Shown here one piece after another: positions 8,023 through 15,796 of a stretch of DNA of 15,796 nt. The notes beneath the pieces were generated by a model. That model made no database searches. It worked only from the letters and a program-made list of their open reading frames with translations, and was not told the origin of the DNA. Position 1 is the first letter of the stretch, and each line of letters starts with the position of its first letter. The stretch comes from Clostridia bacterium (GTDB lineage: Bacteria; Bacillota_A; Clostridia; Christensenellales; Aristaeellaceae), in assembly GCA_017464225.1 (NCBI GenBank), contig JAFUDW010000042.1:1-15796 (forward strand), read 5' to 3'. A program made the position numbers and the translations under genes.

Positions 8023-9801
8023 TCAGGCTTTCAGCTGCTCGTCGGCCAGCGAAATGAAAAGATCGATATCCTCCCGGATCGTCTGTAAAGACGCGCGCCA
8101 GAAATCCACGCTGCGCACGTCAATGCCCACGCTGGCAGCCACGTCCGCCACCATATCGGAGCCGCAGGAGCGCAGCAGCTGGTTATAGGTGGGCACAAAG
8201 GCAGCGCCCTTCTCCAGGTACTGGGCATAAACGCCCTTGCCAAACAGCAGGCCAAAGGCATAGGGGAAATTATAGAAGCCCAGGCCGGGAATATAATAAT
8301 GGCTCTTGCAGGCCCACATATAGGGGTGCCGGTATTCGGGATCCAAGCCTTCTCCATAGCTCTGATCCTGGGCGTCCAGCATCAGCTGTTTCATTTCCTC
8401 CACGCTGAGGTTATGGGTCTTTTTGCCCTCGATCACAGCGCTCTCAAACAGGAAGCGGCTGTAGATATCCACCACCACCTGGGTGCTGTTCTGCAGATCG
8501 GTATCCAGCAAACCCAGCAGCTGCTCATGGGGCATCCCCTGGCGCAGGGCGTTGGCCAGCAGCGTTTCATTGAAGATAGAAGCCGTTTCAGCCAAGGGCA
8601 TGGGCGCGCCGCGCATCACCTGGGGCAGGCCGCTCATACAGCGGTTATGCCATGCATGGCCCAGCTCATGGGCCAGCGTGCTCACATCGCCCAAGCTGCC
8701 GGTGAAATTGGTCAGCACGCGGCTCTGCTCCACGTGCTCGACCCCCGCGCAGAATGCGCCGCCGCCCTTGCCGGGGCGGGGATACAGATCGATCCAATTG
8801 TTTTTAAAGGCATGGTCAATGAATTCAGCCATGTCGGGGGTGAATTTGCCCAGCTCCCGCAGCAGGATATCATGCGCCTCCTCCACAGTATAGGTTTTGG
8901 CTGGCGCGTCCCCAGTCTGCAGCGGTGCAAACAGGTCATAGAAAGGCAATCCGTTTGAGTGGCCCAGCAGCTCGCCCTTCTTGCGCAGGTAACGGCGGAA
9001 ATCAGGGAAAAACTCCCGGCAAGCCGTCCACATGGCGTCCAGCGTTTGCTGATCCATATTGGAATTGTAAAGCGATTCCGCCAGGATGCTGTCAAAATGC
9101 TCAGCCTCAATCATGGTAAGCCCCTGACCCTTGATGCCGTTCAGGCAGGCGGCCATGGGCACCTCAATCTTTTTATAGGCGGCCAGTTCAGCCATATAGG
9201 CGTCCCGGCGCACCTGGGGATCGGGATCCTCCGCTTTGCCGCGCACCGCGGACAGGGGAAGCTGCTCGCCCCGGTAATCCACCAGCAGCGTGGCATCCAA
9301 TTGATCCCGCAACGTGGAAAAGGCATTAGCGCCATCCAGCGACATGCGCAGCAGCCATTCCTCGATTTCAGGCGCGGGCAGATGCAGCGCTTCCTCACGA
9401 CTGCGGCGCAGATGGAAGCCCACCGCCTGCAGCTTTTCGCTGGAAGCGATGGCATCCTCCAGCTCCTTGGCATCCATGGCGCCCAGGTAACGGCTATAGG
9501 CCGAGGAAAGCATGCTGACGGGTACGGACAGCTGCATCACCCGATCCATCAGCTGCATAGCCGGAGCGTTGGCAGCGTCGGTGGCCAGCGTCAGATTGGC
9601 AAAGCTTCCCAGCTTGCCAAGGATCAAATGCAGTTCCTCCTCCAAATCGGCCATACGCTCCATAACAGCCGCGGCGGGCTCGCCGCTGTCCAGCGCTTCC
9701 CGCGCTTTGGGCAAAAGCTCGTTTACGCGGGCAAAATCATTTTCGATCCGCGGATCGTCAAAACCGTTGTAAAAAACAGCCAGGTCCCAATTGCCGTTCA
9801 T
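8023..9801 (-). CDS. M3 family oligoendopeptidase (PepF-like)
   Basis: The 592-residue cytosolic zinc peptidase cleaves short peptides. The M3 signature is THL-type STLAHELGHAWHN (374-386), with H378-E379-x2-H382 and the downstream glutamate E405 in PLAETASIFNE as the third zinc ligand. The substrate-binding C-terminal motif HYYIPGLGFYNFPYAFG is at 501-517. The N-terminal helical PepF domain covers about 1-200, and KGGGAFCAG (345-353) precedes the catalytic core. There is no signal peptide. Length is normal for PepF/PepB-type enzymes. AAGGAGA 6-7 bases upstream supports the ATG. It lies 13 bases after the GntR regulator gene, so both very likely share one transcript and the regulator probably controls it. 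Confidence 0.95.
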   Translation of the reverse strand: MNGNWDLAVFYNGFDDPRIENDFARVNELLPKAREALDSGEPAAAVMERMADLEEELHLILGKLGSFANLTLATDAANAPAMQLMDRVMQLSVPVSMLSSAYSRYLGAMDAKELEDAIASSEKLQAVGFHLRRSREEALHLPAPEIEEWLLRMSLDGANAFSTLRDQLDATLLVDYRGEQLPLSAVRGKAEDPDPQVRRDAYMAELAAYKKIEVPMAACLNGIKGQGLTMIEAEHFDSILAESLYNSNMDQQTLDAMWTACREFFPDFRRYLRKKGELLGHSNGLPFYDLFAPLQTGDAPAKTYTVEEAHDILLRELGKFTPDMAEFIDHAFKNNWIDLYPRPGKGGGAFCAGVEHVEQSRVLTNFTGSLGDVSTLAHELGHAWHNRCMSGLPQVMRGAPMPLAETASIFNETLLANALRQGMPHEQLLGLLDTDLQNSTQVVVDIYSRFLFESAVIEGKKTHNLSVEEMKQLMLDAQDQSYGEGLDPEYRHPYMWACKSHYYIPGLGFYNFPYAFGLLFGKGVYAQYLEKGAAFVPTYNQLLRSCGSDMVADVAASVGIDVRSVDFWRASLQTIREDIDLFISLADEQLKA

Positions 9802-9814
9802 ATCGTCTCTCCTT

Positions 9815-10489
9815 TTACTTTCTGTTGGCCACGGCGGCCAGGCAGGTTTGTTTGCTCTCCTCCAGGTGATGCGCCATCAGCTTTTCCAGGCCCTCCAGAT
9901 CGTGCTTTTCCAGCAGATCCACCATTTCATGGTGCTCCTGGTGGGCGCGGGAACGGCGCACGATGCTGGCGATGGTGATGGCGGAGAACCGAAGGATATA
10001 TTCCTCCTGATCGTCTATGACGCGCAAGATGCGCTTCTTATCGGAAAGGTGCTCCAGCTTGCTGTGGAAGGCCCGATTGAAGCTGGCCAGAGCGTCACAG
10101 TCCTCCTCCTGCTGGGCCACGTCCATTTCGGACAGGAGCACACGGAATTCGGCGATATCCTTATCCGTCACATTGGCCACCACGGAGGGCAAAATCAGCA
10201 TCATCATGGAATTGCGGATGGTAAAAATCTCTTCGATATCGGCCACGGTAAAGGCGCGCACCACCACGCCATGGCGCAGCACATACTCCACCAGTCCGTC
10301 CCGCTCCAGCTTGCGCAGGGCTTCCCGCAGGGGCGTGCGGCTGATATGCAGCTGCTCGGCATAGGTGGTTTCCACGATCCGGGCGCCGGCGGGCAATTCG
10401 CCGGTGATGATGGCGTGCTTGAGCCTGTCGTAGGCGATATCGCGGATGGGCTTGCTTTCCTCGGCCAGTTCAAAGGTTCCTGTGTACAT
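9815..10489 (-). CDS. GntR family transcriptional regulator, FCD (FadR/VanR) type
   Basis: The 224-residue regulator has a winged helix-turn-helix at about residues 10-80 (IRDIAYDRLKHAIITGELPA, then HISRTPLREALRKLERDGLV, the GntR signature) and an FCD ligand-binding domain at about 88-215. Candidate metal-binding histidines are H142 (AFHSKL), H186/H187 (EHHEMV) and H207/H208 (AHHLEES). I chose the ATG at 10489 because AAGAGGTG lies just upstream; a longer frame starting at 10549 would read through the promoter. It precedes the M3 peptidase gene by 13 bases. The promoter contains palindromes of the kind FCD regulators bind, so autoregulation is likely. The effector is unknown, perhaps a peptide-derived acid. 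Confidence 0.92.
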   Translation of the reverse strand: MYTGTFELAEESKPIRDIAYDRLKHAIITGELPAGARIVETTYAEQLHISRTPLREALRKLERDGLVEYVLRHGVVVRAFTVADIEEIFTIRNSMMMLILPSVVANVTDKDIAEFRVLLSEMDVAQQEEDCDALASFNRAFHSKLEHLSDKKRILRVIDDQEEYILRFSAITIASIVRRSRAHQEHHEMVDLLEKHDLEGLEKLMAHHLEESKQTCLAAVANRK

Positions 10490-10512
10490 AAAAAACACCT
10501 CTTTAGAATGGG

Positions 10513-10549
10513 CTGTATACAGTGTACAATTTTTGTACAAAAAAGTCAA
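10513..10549 (-). promoter_or_regulatory. GntR-pepF promoter overlapped by palindromic operators
   Basis: On the minus strand a -35 TTGACT (10549-10544) is exactly 17 bases from a -10 TACACT (10526-10521). The spacer holds a perfect 14-bp palindrome TTTTTGTACAAAAA (10530-10543). A second palindrome CTGTATACAG (10513-10522) covers the -10 edge and the expected start site, with a further TGTACA at 10523-10528 between them. Sites resembling TTGTATACAA or TTGTACAA are typical of FCD-type GntR repressors. Binding here would block RNA polymerase. Confidence 0.8.
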
Positions 10550-10550
10550 G

Positions 10551-10580
10551 AAAAAAGGGCTCCGTTTTCGGCGGATGCCC
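10551..10580 (-). terminator. Intrinsic terminator after the HAD phosphatase gene
   Basis: On the minus strand GGGC-A-TCCG (10580-10572) pairs with CGGA-GCCC (10564-10557) around a 7-base loop with one bulged A, then TTTTTT (10556-10551). It lies 11 bases past the HAD stop and ends the infB-rbfA-nrnA-truB-HAD transcript. The gntR promoter starts right after it. Confidence 0.88.
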
Positions 10581-10591
10581 TGTATTTTTAT

Positions 10592-11434
10592 TCAGCCCCC
10601 GATCGGCTCCAGATAAGGGATCATATCAGCCAGGCGCAAAAAGGTGAGATGCGGCTTGACAGCGCTCTTTTCCAGATCGTCCCAGGTGGTTTCGCCGCTC
10701 ATGACCAGGATGCTGGTCATGCCAAAGTTGACGCCGGTGGCGATATCGGTATACAGCCGGTCGCCGCACATGGCCAATTCGTTCGCCTGAAGCCCGGTGA
10801 CATTGAGCGCGTCCTTCACGATCCCGCTGTGAGGCTTGCCGATGATCACATCGGGCTCGCGGCCTGTACTGGCCTTGATGAAAGCGATGATGGCTCCGAT
10901 ATCCGGAATGAAGCCCGTCTCCGTGGGGCAGTTATAATCGGGATGGGTGGCAATATAGGGAAGCCCCGCCCGTACCGCATCGCACACAGCGGTCATTTTA
11001 GCGTAATCGAGCTCGGTATCGAAGGCGATCACCACATAATCCGGATGCGCGTTGTCCACCGCCACGCCCATCTTGTCAAACTCAGCCGCCAGGATATGGT
11101 TGCCCAGCAGAAAAGCCTTCTTGCCCGGATAGTTTTCCAGGCAGTACCGCGCCGCGGCCTGGCCCGATGTAAGGATATTCAGGAAGGGCGCGCGCACCTC
11201 CATGCGCTTGAGCTTTTCCACATAATAATCAGCGCTTTTGGAGGAGTTATTGGTGAGGAACAGCACGCTGCGCCCCGTCCTTTCCACGGCGTTCAGGAAA
11301 TCCAGGGAGCCGGGAAGGATCTGATTGCCCAGATAAAACGTGCCGTCCATATCCAGCATAAAGCATTTGATCTCCAGCAGGCGGTCTTTGAGCTGCTCCG
11401 CGGTCAAACCGTTGATCTGTTCAGGTGTTTTCAT
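10592..11434 (-). CDS. HAD-IIA family hydrolase (NagD / p-nitrophenyl phosphatase type)
   Basis: The 280-residue protein carries all four HAD motifs. Motif I is FMLDMDGTFYLG (25-36, nucleophile D28, acid D30). Motif II is FLTNNSSKS (59-67). Motif III lysine K200 is in IIGKPHSGIV. Motif IV is CGDRLYTDIATG (223-234). The C2-type cap lies between motifs II and III, including DYVVIAFDTELDYAKM (132-147). Such enzymes hydrolyse small phosphate esters, for example phosphoglycolate or nucleotide monophosphates; the substrate here is not identifiable. AAGGAGA precedes the ATG. It follows truB by 14 bases, where many Bacillota carry ribF instead, and it is the last gene before the terminator. Confidence 0.92.
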   Translation of the reverse strand: MKTPEQINGLTAEQLKDRLLEIKCFMLDMDGTFYLGNQILPGSLDFLNAVERTGRSVLFLTNNSSKSADYYVEKLKRMEVRAPFLNILTSGQAAARYCLENYPGKKAFLLGNHILAAEFDKMGVAVDNAHPDYVVIAFDTELDYAKMTAVCDAVRAGLPYIATHPDYNCPTETGFIPDIGAIIAFIKASTGREPDVIIGKPHSGIVKDALNVTGLQANELAMCGDRLYTDIATGVNFGMTSILVMSGETTWDDLEKSAVKPHLTFLRLADMIPYLEPIGG

Positions 11435-11448
11435 GGTATTCTCCTTCG

Positions 11449-12321
11449 TTATCGCAATACGGCCCGGGGGATCAGCGAGCCGTCGGCCTCAGCCCGGGAT
11501 ACGCCGATGAGCTGCCCGTCGATATATAAACGGACAAAGGAATCGGCAGGGACGCCGCCCGGCCATTCATCCTGCCGCAGGCGAACCCCGTTCAGGCAGA
11601 GCTTGCGCAAACGAATAGGCACGTCAAACCGCGGCAAATGCAAGAGCGGCGCATCCATGGGCAGCAGCGCTTTTTCAGCGCAGCCCGCTTTGAGTTCCTC
11701 CACCGTGACCGCCGTATCCAGCGCAAAAGCGCCGGTCTGCTCCCGGAGCAGGAAACGCATATGGCTGGGACAGCCAAGCGCCTGGCCCAGATCATGGCAC
11801 AGCGTACGGATATAGGTGCCCCGGCCGCATACCACCCGGAGCAGCATGCCATGCCGCGGCGTTTCAGCCAGCAGATCGATGCTCTCCACATGGATAGGAC
11901 GGGCCGGGATATCGGCCGTCTTCCCTTTGAGCGCCATTTTATACAGCGTTTCACCGCCGATTTTCAGCGCGCTGTACATGGGCGGCGTCTGCAGGATATC
12001 GCCGGTAAACCGAGGCAGAAGGGCCCGCAGCGCGTCGGCATCCGGATATCTTGTCCCGCACTCCGTCACCCTGCCCTGGGCATCCTGGGTATCGGTGGCA
12101 AAGCCAAAGGCGATCTCCGCCAGATAGGCCTTCCGCTTTTCCACCATAAAATCAAACAGCCTTGTGGCGCGGCCCACCATGACAGGCAGGATGCCGCAGG
12201 CTTCGGGATCCAGCGTACCGGCATGACCAACCTTTTCTCCAGTGACGCGCTTTACGATGGCCACCACCGTTCCCGAGGACATGCCCGGCGGCTTGAGCAC
12301 ATTGATAAACCCGTCCATCAT
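11449..12321 (-). CDS. truB: tRNA pseudouridine(55) synthase TruB
   Basis: The 290-residue enzyme makes pseudouridine 55 in the T-arm of tRNAs. The signature GHAGTLDPEACGILPVMVG (32-50) contains the catalytic D38. KAYLAEIAFGFATDTQD (64-80), PPMYSALKIGGETLYKMALKG (113-133) and GRGTYIRTLCHDLGQALG (166-183, with Y170 and R172) are all family segments. The C-terminal part (about 230-290, ending RLYIDGQLIGVSRAEADGSL and onwards) is the TruB/PUA-like tail. The first ATG overlaps the nrnA stop as ATGA; a second ATG follows directly. The neighbours rbfA and nrnA are the standard context in this phylum. Confidence 0.96.
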   Translation of the reverse strand: MMDGFINVLKPPGMSSGTVVAIVKRVTGEKVGHAGTLDPEACGILPVMVGRATRLFDFMVEKRKAYLAEIAFGFATDTQDAQGRVTECGTRYPDADALRALLPRFTGDILQTPPMYSALKIGGETLYKMALKGKTADIPARPIHVESIDLLAETPRHGMLLRVVCGRGTYIRTLCHDLGQALGCPSHMRFLLREQTGAFALDTAVTVEELKAGCAEKALLPMDAPLLHLPRFDVPIRLRKLCLNGVRLRQDEWPGGVPADSFVRLYIDGQLIGVSRAEADGSLIPRAVLR

Positions 12322-13283
12322 GCCGTCAAGGCCGCCTGAACAGCCTGCATGAGCCTGGATTCGATTTCCGCATAGCCGCCCTGCAGCACGCAGCCCGCTG
12401 CCAGCGTATGGCCGCCGCCGCCAAACTGTCGGGCGATGGAGGCAGCGTCTCCGCCAGGCAGCGCCCGCAGGCTGATCTTCCAGCCGTCCGGCGTTTCATC
12501 GGCCATAAAAGTCATTTTCACGCCGTCGATATTCAATCCGTAATTGACCATGCCGTGCAGGTCTCCGTCGCTGCATTGGCATTCCGCTTTATCCGCCGCT
12601 GTGAGATGGGTGCAGGTGGCCTGCCCGTCGGCAAAGAACTTCATGGAGCCCAGCACCTTGCTCAGTGCCATGACGCCCGCCTTGGATCTGACCAGGAAAA
12701 GCCGCCTGGAGGCCTCGGACAGATCAAGCCCCAACCGCATCAGTTTTTCCATGCAGGCAAAGGTGTCGGGGCGCACCGAGTCAAAGCAGAAATTGCCGGT
12801 ATCCGTGCTGATGGCGGCGTACAGCTGAAGGGCGGCCTCCCGATCGATCTGCTGCCCCATCTCCTCCCAAAGCGCAAAGATCATTTCACCCGCGGCGGGA
12901 CAGCCGGGTTCCACAACGGCGTACCGGGCAAAATCCGCCGTGCCCGGATGATGATCAATGACAAATCGCAGGGGCGCGCGCTCATAATAGGCGTACGCGC
13001 TGCCCATGCGCTTGGGCTCGGAAGCGTCCACGCAAAGAGCGGCGTCCAATTTCTTGCCCTCCAGCGCTTCCACCGGCCGGATCAATTCGGCGTCGGGCAG
13101 CCATTTCAGGTTTTCGGGCACCTCGTTGGGGCTCACCATCGTCACATTTTTTCCCAGCCTGCGCAGCAGGCGGCCGGAAGCCAGCATACTGCCTATGGCG
13201 TCTCCATCGGGATTGATATGGGCGCATATCATAAAGTTGTCCGCATTTTTCAGTGCGGACAACATGGCTTGATCATAGATCAT
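12318..13283 (-). CDS. nrnA: DHH/DHHA1 phosphoesterase NrnA (nanoRNase / pAp phosphatase)
   Basis: The protein has the DHH-family pattern: AHINPDGDAIGS (21-32, metal ligands H22, D26, D28), VDAS (85-88, D86), VIDHHPG (108-114, the DHH motif) and STDTGNF (159-165, D161). A DHHA1 substrate domain ends in QFGGGGHTLAAG (286-297). NrnA degrades 2-5-nt RNAs and dephosphorylates pAp. I place the start at ATG 13283 (321 residues), which overlaps rbfA by 11 bases and gives a normal N-terminus. An upstream in-frame GTG at 13304 or 13295 is possible; GAGG (13299-13302) is poorly spaced for each, so translation may depend on coupling with rbfA. The stop overlaps truB. Confidence 0.93.
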   Translation of the reverse strand: MIYDQAMLSALKNADNFMICAHINPDGDAIGSMLASGRLLRRLGKNVTMVSPNEVPENLKWLPDAELIRPVEALEGKKLDAALCVDASEPKRMGSAYAYYERAPLRFVIDHHPGTADFARYAVVEPGCPAAGEMIFALWEEMGQQIDREAALQLYAAISTDTGNFCFDSVRPDTFACMEKLMRLGLDLSEASRRLFLVRSKAGVMALSKVLGSMKFFADGQATCTHLTAADKAECQCSDGDLHGMVNYGLNIDGVKMTFMADETPDGWKISLRALPGGDAASIARQFGGGGHTLAAGCVLQGGYAEIESRLMQAVQAALTA

Positions 13284-13653
13284 TGTTATTATCACTTTCC
13301 TCACTCGCCTGCCCGGGAGCGATTTCCCGCAGCAGCGAGGCTACATGCACGCCGTACTCGATATTGCGGTCATGCACAAACTGGAGCTCCGGCGTGTAGC
13401 GCAGGCTCATGCGATGGGTCAGCTCCCGGCGGATAAAGCTTGCGCCGGATTTGAGCGCCGCCATGACGCCTTCCGCCTTATCGTCCTCCAGGATGCTGAC
13501 ATACATCTTGGCATAGCGCAAGTCGCGGGTGACCTCGGCCCGGGTGATACAGTACGTACCGCCCAGGCGCGGGTCATGCATGTCCTCCCGGATGATCTTA
13601 TCGGCTTCCCGGCGGATCTCCTCCGAAATCATATCAATGCGAAACTTACTCAA
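13273..13653 (-). CDS. rbfA: Ribosome-binding factor A
   Basis: The 126-residue protein has the KH-like RbfA fold and motifs: RIDMISEEIRREADKIIRE (5-23), MHDPRLGGTYCITRAEVTRD (25-44), AKMYVSILED (48-57) and IRRELTHRMSLRYTPELQFV (74-93). RbfA binds the immature 30S subunit and aids 16S rRNA 5'-end maturation, especially in the cold. The start is TTG at 13653, supported by GAGGG 8 bases upstream; the next in-frame ATG would cut the conserved first helix. It lies 11 bases after infB and overlaps nrnA. The acidic, Asn-rich tail (EESDNNNDL) is unremarkable. Confidence 0.95.
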   Translation of the reverse strand: MSKFRIDMISEEIRREADKIIREDMHDPRLGGTYCITRAEVTRDLRYAKMYVSILEDDKAEGVMAALKSGASFIRRELTHRMSLRYTPELQFVHDRNIEYGVHVASLLREIAPGQASEESDNNNDL

Positions 13654-13664
13654 TGGTATTTCCC

Positions 13665-15796
13665 TCAGCGCTCGATCTCCTGCTCAACAAAGCATTCGAT
13701 CTCGTCGTTTTCCTTGATATCGTTATAATTTTCCAGTCCAACGCCGCACTCATAGCCGGTGGCCACTTCCCTGACGTCATCCTTGAAACGGCGCAGTGAG
13801 GACAGCTTGCCCTCATAGATGACCACGTTATCGCGCACCAGGCGGACGCCGGCGCTGCGCTGCAGCTTGCCTTCCTTGACATAACAGCCGGCGATGGTGC
13901 CAACGCCGCTGACGCGGAAGGTATTGCGCACTTCGGCATGGCCGATGATCTCCTCGCGGTACTGGGGCGCCAGCATGCCCTTCATGGCGGCTTCGATATC
14001 CTCGATGGCCTGATAGATGATGCGGTACAGACGGATCTCAACATCTTCCTTGGCAGCGGCGTCGCGGGCGCTGGCATCGGGACGGATGTTGAAGCCGATG
14101 ATGATGGCGCCGAAGGCCGAAGCAAGGTTCACGTCGTCCTTGGTGATGGCGCCCACAGCGCTGTGCAGGATCTTGACCTTGACTTCATCGTTGCTCAGCT
14201 TCTCCAGCGCTTGCTTGACGGCTTCCACAGAGCCCTGCACGTCGGCCTTGACGATCAGATTCAGGTTCTTGAGCTTGCCCTCGTTGATGCTGGCAAACAG
14301 GTTATCCAGGGAAACGTTGGTGGTGGCGGTGCGGGCGGCGCGCATCTTTTCGCGGCGCTCGTTGGCCACCTGGCGGCTCAGGCGGTCGTCCTCAACGGCC
14401 ATCATATCGTCGCCGGCCTCGGGCACATCGGTAAAGCCCGCGATCTCTACAGGCATGGAGGGTCCCGCTTCCTTGACGCGCTCTCCGCGGTCGTTGAGCA
14501 GGGCGCGGACACGGCCAAAGGCCATGCCGGCCACGATATTGTCGCCCACGTGCAGCGTACCGTTTTTGAGCAGCACGGTGGCCAGCGGGCCGCGGTTTTT
14601 ATCCAGCTTGGCCTCGATGATGACGCCGCGGGCCAGACGATCGGGATTGGCGCGCAGCTCCATGGTATCGGCCTGCAGCAGGATCATTTCCAGCAGATCG
14701 TCCACGCCCTCGCCGGTCACGGCGCTGACGGGCGCCATGATGGTCTCGCCGCCCCATTCCTCGGGCACCAGGTTATAATTGGTCAGATCCTGCTTGACGC
14801 GATCGGGATTGGCGCCTTCCTTATCCATCTTGTTGATGGCGACCACGATGGGCACGCCCGCCGCCTTGGCATGGTTGATGGACTCAACGGTCTGGGGCAT
14901 CACGCCGTCATCCGCCGCCACAACCAGCACGGCGATATCGGTGGCCTGGGTGCCGCGGGCGCGCATGGCGGTAAACGCTTCATGGCCCGGGGTATCCAGG
15001 AAGGTGATCAGACGGCCGTCCATATTGACGGTATACGCGCCGATGTGCTGGGTAATGCCGCCGGCTTCGCCCGCGGTCACATGGGACTTGCGGATATAGT
15101 CCAGCAGCGATGTTTTGCCGTGGTCGACATGACCCATGATGGTAATGACGGGCGGACGGGGCTTCAAATCCTCCTCCTTGTCCTCCACGTCCTCTTCGGC
15201 CAGGGCATCCTCGGCGGTGCGGGCCAGCTGCATTTCCAGGGTGACGCCGAACTCGGTGCACACCAGAGAAGCGGTATCAAAGTCCAGCTCGCTGTTGATA
15301 TTGGCCATGATGCCCAGCAGCAAGAGCTTTTTCAGGATTTCGCCGGCAGGCTTGCCAATGCGCTCGGTCAGATCCTTTACGGTGATGGTCTCAGCGGTCA
15401 TCACAGCTTTATCGATCACGATGGGCGCCATCATCTGCTGGGCGCTCAGCTGCTTTTTGCCGCCGCGGGCACGCTTGCCGCCGCGCACCACCTCGTCGTC
15501 CATGCCGCCGTTGAAATTGGCGTTTTCCTTGGCCAACTGCTTGCGGCTCTTGGCCACGCGCTCGGGATCATGCTGGCGCTGGTAGTTCTTTTTATTAGGA
15601 TCGTAATTGCTTACGCGCTCCTTTTCCACCACGGGAGCGATATCGGCTCCGCGGGAAGGACGGCTCTGGGGACGGGCGCCGCCAGCCGCGCCGGGACGCT
15701 GTCCGCCGCCCTGGGGACGGCTGCCGCCAAAGTTGCCCTGGCCCTGCGGAAGGGTGCCCTGCTGGCCGCGGGGAGCAAACCCGCCCTGGCCCTGGG
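13665..15796 (-). CDS. infB: Translation initiation factor IF-2 (5' end beyond window)
   Basis: About 709 residues are visible; the reading frame stays open to the right edge and the true start lies outside. The GTG at 15632 is internal. The visible N-terminus (about residues 1-55) is a Gly/Gln/Arg/Pro-rich, disordered stretch, followed by a basic region, then an IF2_N domain ([20 protein letters not shown] at about 136-155). The G domain has G1 GHVDHGKT (DNA 15134-15111), the switch sequence [12 protein letters not shown]3 DTPGHEAF and G4 NKMD. The remaining part covers IF-2 domains II to IV, including [20 protein letters not shown] and the C-terminal fMet-tRNA-binding domain. IF-2 is the GTPase that places initiator tRNA on the 30S subunit. 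rbfA, nrnA and truB follow closely as one operon. Confidence 0.97.
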   Translation of the reverse strand, partial: QGQGGFAPRGQQGTLPQGQGNFGGSRPQGGGQRPGAAGGARPQSRPSRGADIAPVVEKERVSNYDPNKKNYQRQHDPERVAKSRKQLAKENANFNGGMDDEVVRGGKRARGGKKQLSAQQMMAPIVIDKAVMTAETITVKDLTERIGKPAGEILKKLLLLGIMANINSELDFDTASLVCTEFGVTLEMQLARTAEDALAEEDVEDKEEDLKPRPPVITIMGHVDHGKTSLLDYIRKSHVTAGEAGGITQHIGAYTVNMDGRLITFLDTPGHEAFTAMRARGTQATDIAVLVVAADDGVMPQTVESINHAKAAGVPIVVAINKMDKEGANPDRVKQDLTNYNLVPEEWGGETIMAPVSAVTGEGVDDLLEMILLQADTMELRANPDRLARGVIIEAKLDKNRGPLATVLLKNGTLHVGDNIVAGMAFGRVRALLNDRGERVKEAGPSMPVEIAGFTDVPEAGDDMMAVEDDRLSRQVANERREKMRAARTATTNVSLDNLFASINEGKLKNLNLIVKADVQGSVEAVKQALEKLSNDEVKVKILHSAVGAITKDDVNLASAFGAIIIGFNIRPDASARDAAAKEDVEIRLYRIIYQAIEDIEAAMKGMLAPQYREEIIGHAEVRNTFRVSGVGTIAGCYVKEGKLQRSAGVRLVRDNVVIYEGKLSSLRRFKDDVREVATGYECGVGLENYNDIKENDEIECFVEQEIER

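Noticed and set aside
9791..11815. Very long + strand open frame (674 codons) opposite gntR and the HAD gene
   Set aside because: The opposite strand carries two genes with clear family motifs, ribosome-binding sites and a terminator. The + frame has no recognisable motif and reflects GC-rich antisense codon structure.
15633..15796. Repeats at the right edge (ctggggacgg, ccctggccctg) as a possible tandem array
   Set aside because: They are in frame with infB and encode the Gly/Gln/Arg-rich N-terminus common in clostridial IF-2; unit lengths are irregular.

Overview
The window reads as a chromosome segment from a moderately GC-rich member of the Bacillota, most likely a clostridial or Christensenellales-like anaerobe. 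The evidence is the rpmH-rnpA-yidD-yidC-jag gene order, a Gram-positive type YidC with no periplasmic P1 domain, a Jag/KhpB protein, PyrR, strong AGGAGG ribosome-binding sites, TTG starts, and an infB-rbfA-nrnA-truB cluster. No mobile element, phage gene, CRISPR array, tRNA or rRNA was seen. Genus-level identity is inference only.

Left arm, + strand (7-2970): rpmH (L34), rnpA (RNase P protein), yidD, yidC and jag form the cluster that usually lies beside oriC/dnaA. yidD/yidC and yidC/jag overlap by ATGA. Two hairpins separate rpmH from rnpA, and a clear intrinsic terminator follows jag. The mnmE-mnmG-rsmG genes that often follow jag are absent here. Instead, a strong extended -10 promoter (2973-3001) drives a compact three-gene operon (3033-5249): a class I SAM methyltransferase, a xylose-isomerase-like TIM-barrel protein with a TTG start, and an AlkD-type DNA glycosylase.

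Right arm, - strand: all remaining genes run right to left and converge on alkD at about 5250-5286. From right to left these are infB (5' end beyond the window), rbfA, nrnA, truB and a HAD-IIA phosphatase, closed by a terminator at 10551-10580. Next comes a GntR/FCD regulator whose promoter is filled with palindromes, co-transcribed with an M3 oligoendopeptidase (pepF-like). After a hairpin come a secreted CapA-type protein, pyrR and a strongly degenerate isopropylmalate/isocitrate-dehydrogenase-fold protein.

Functional picture: the two ends hold core translation, RNA-processing and membrane-insertion genes. The middle holds small accessory operons for alkylation repair or metabolism, peptide turnover and cell-surface functions. 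The most unusual items are the dehydrogenase-fold protein that appears to have lost its catalytic and metal residues, the operator array of the GntR-pepF unit, the methyltransferase/TIM-barrel/AlkD operon, and the infB cluster pointing back towards the presumed origin. No clearly new multi-gene system could be demonstrated from this sequence alone.
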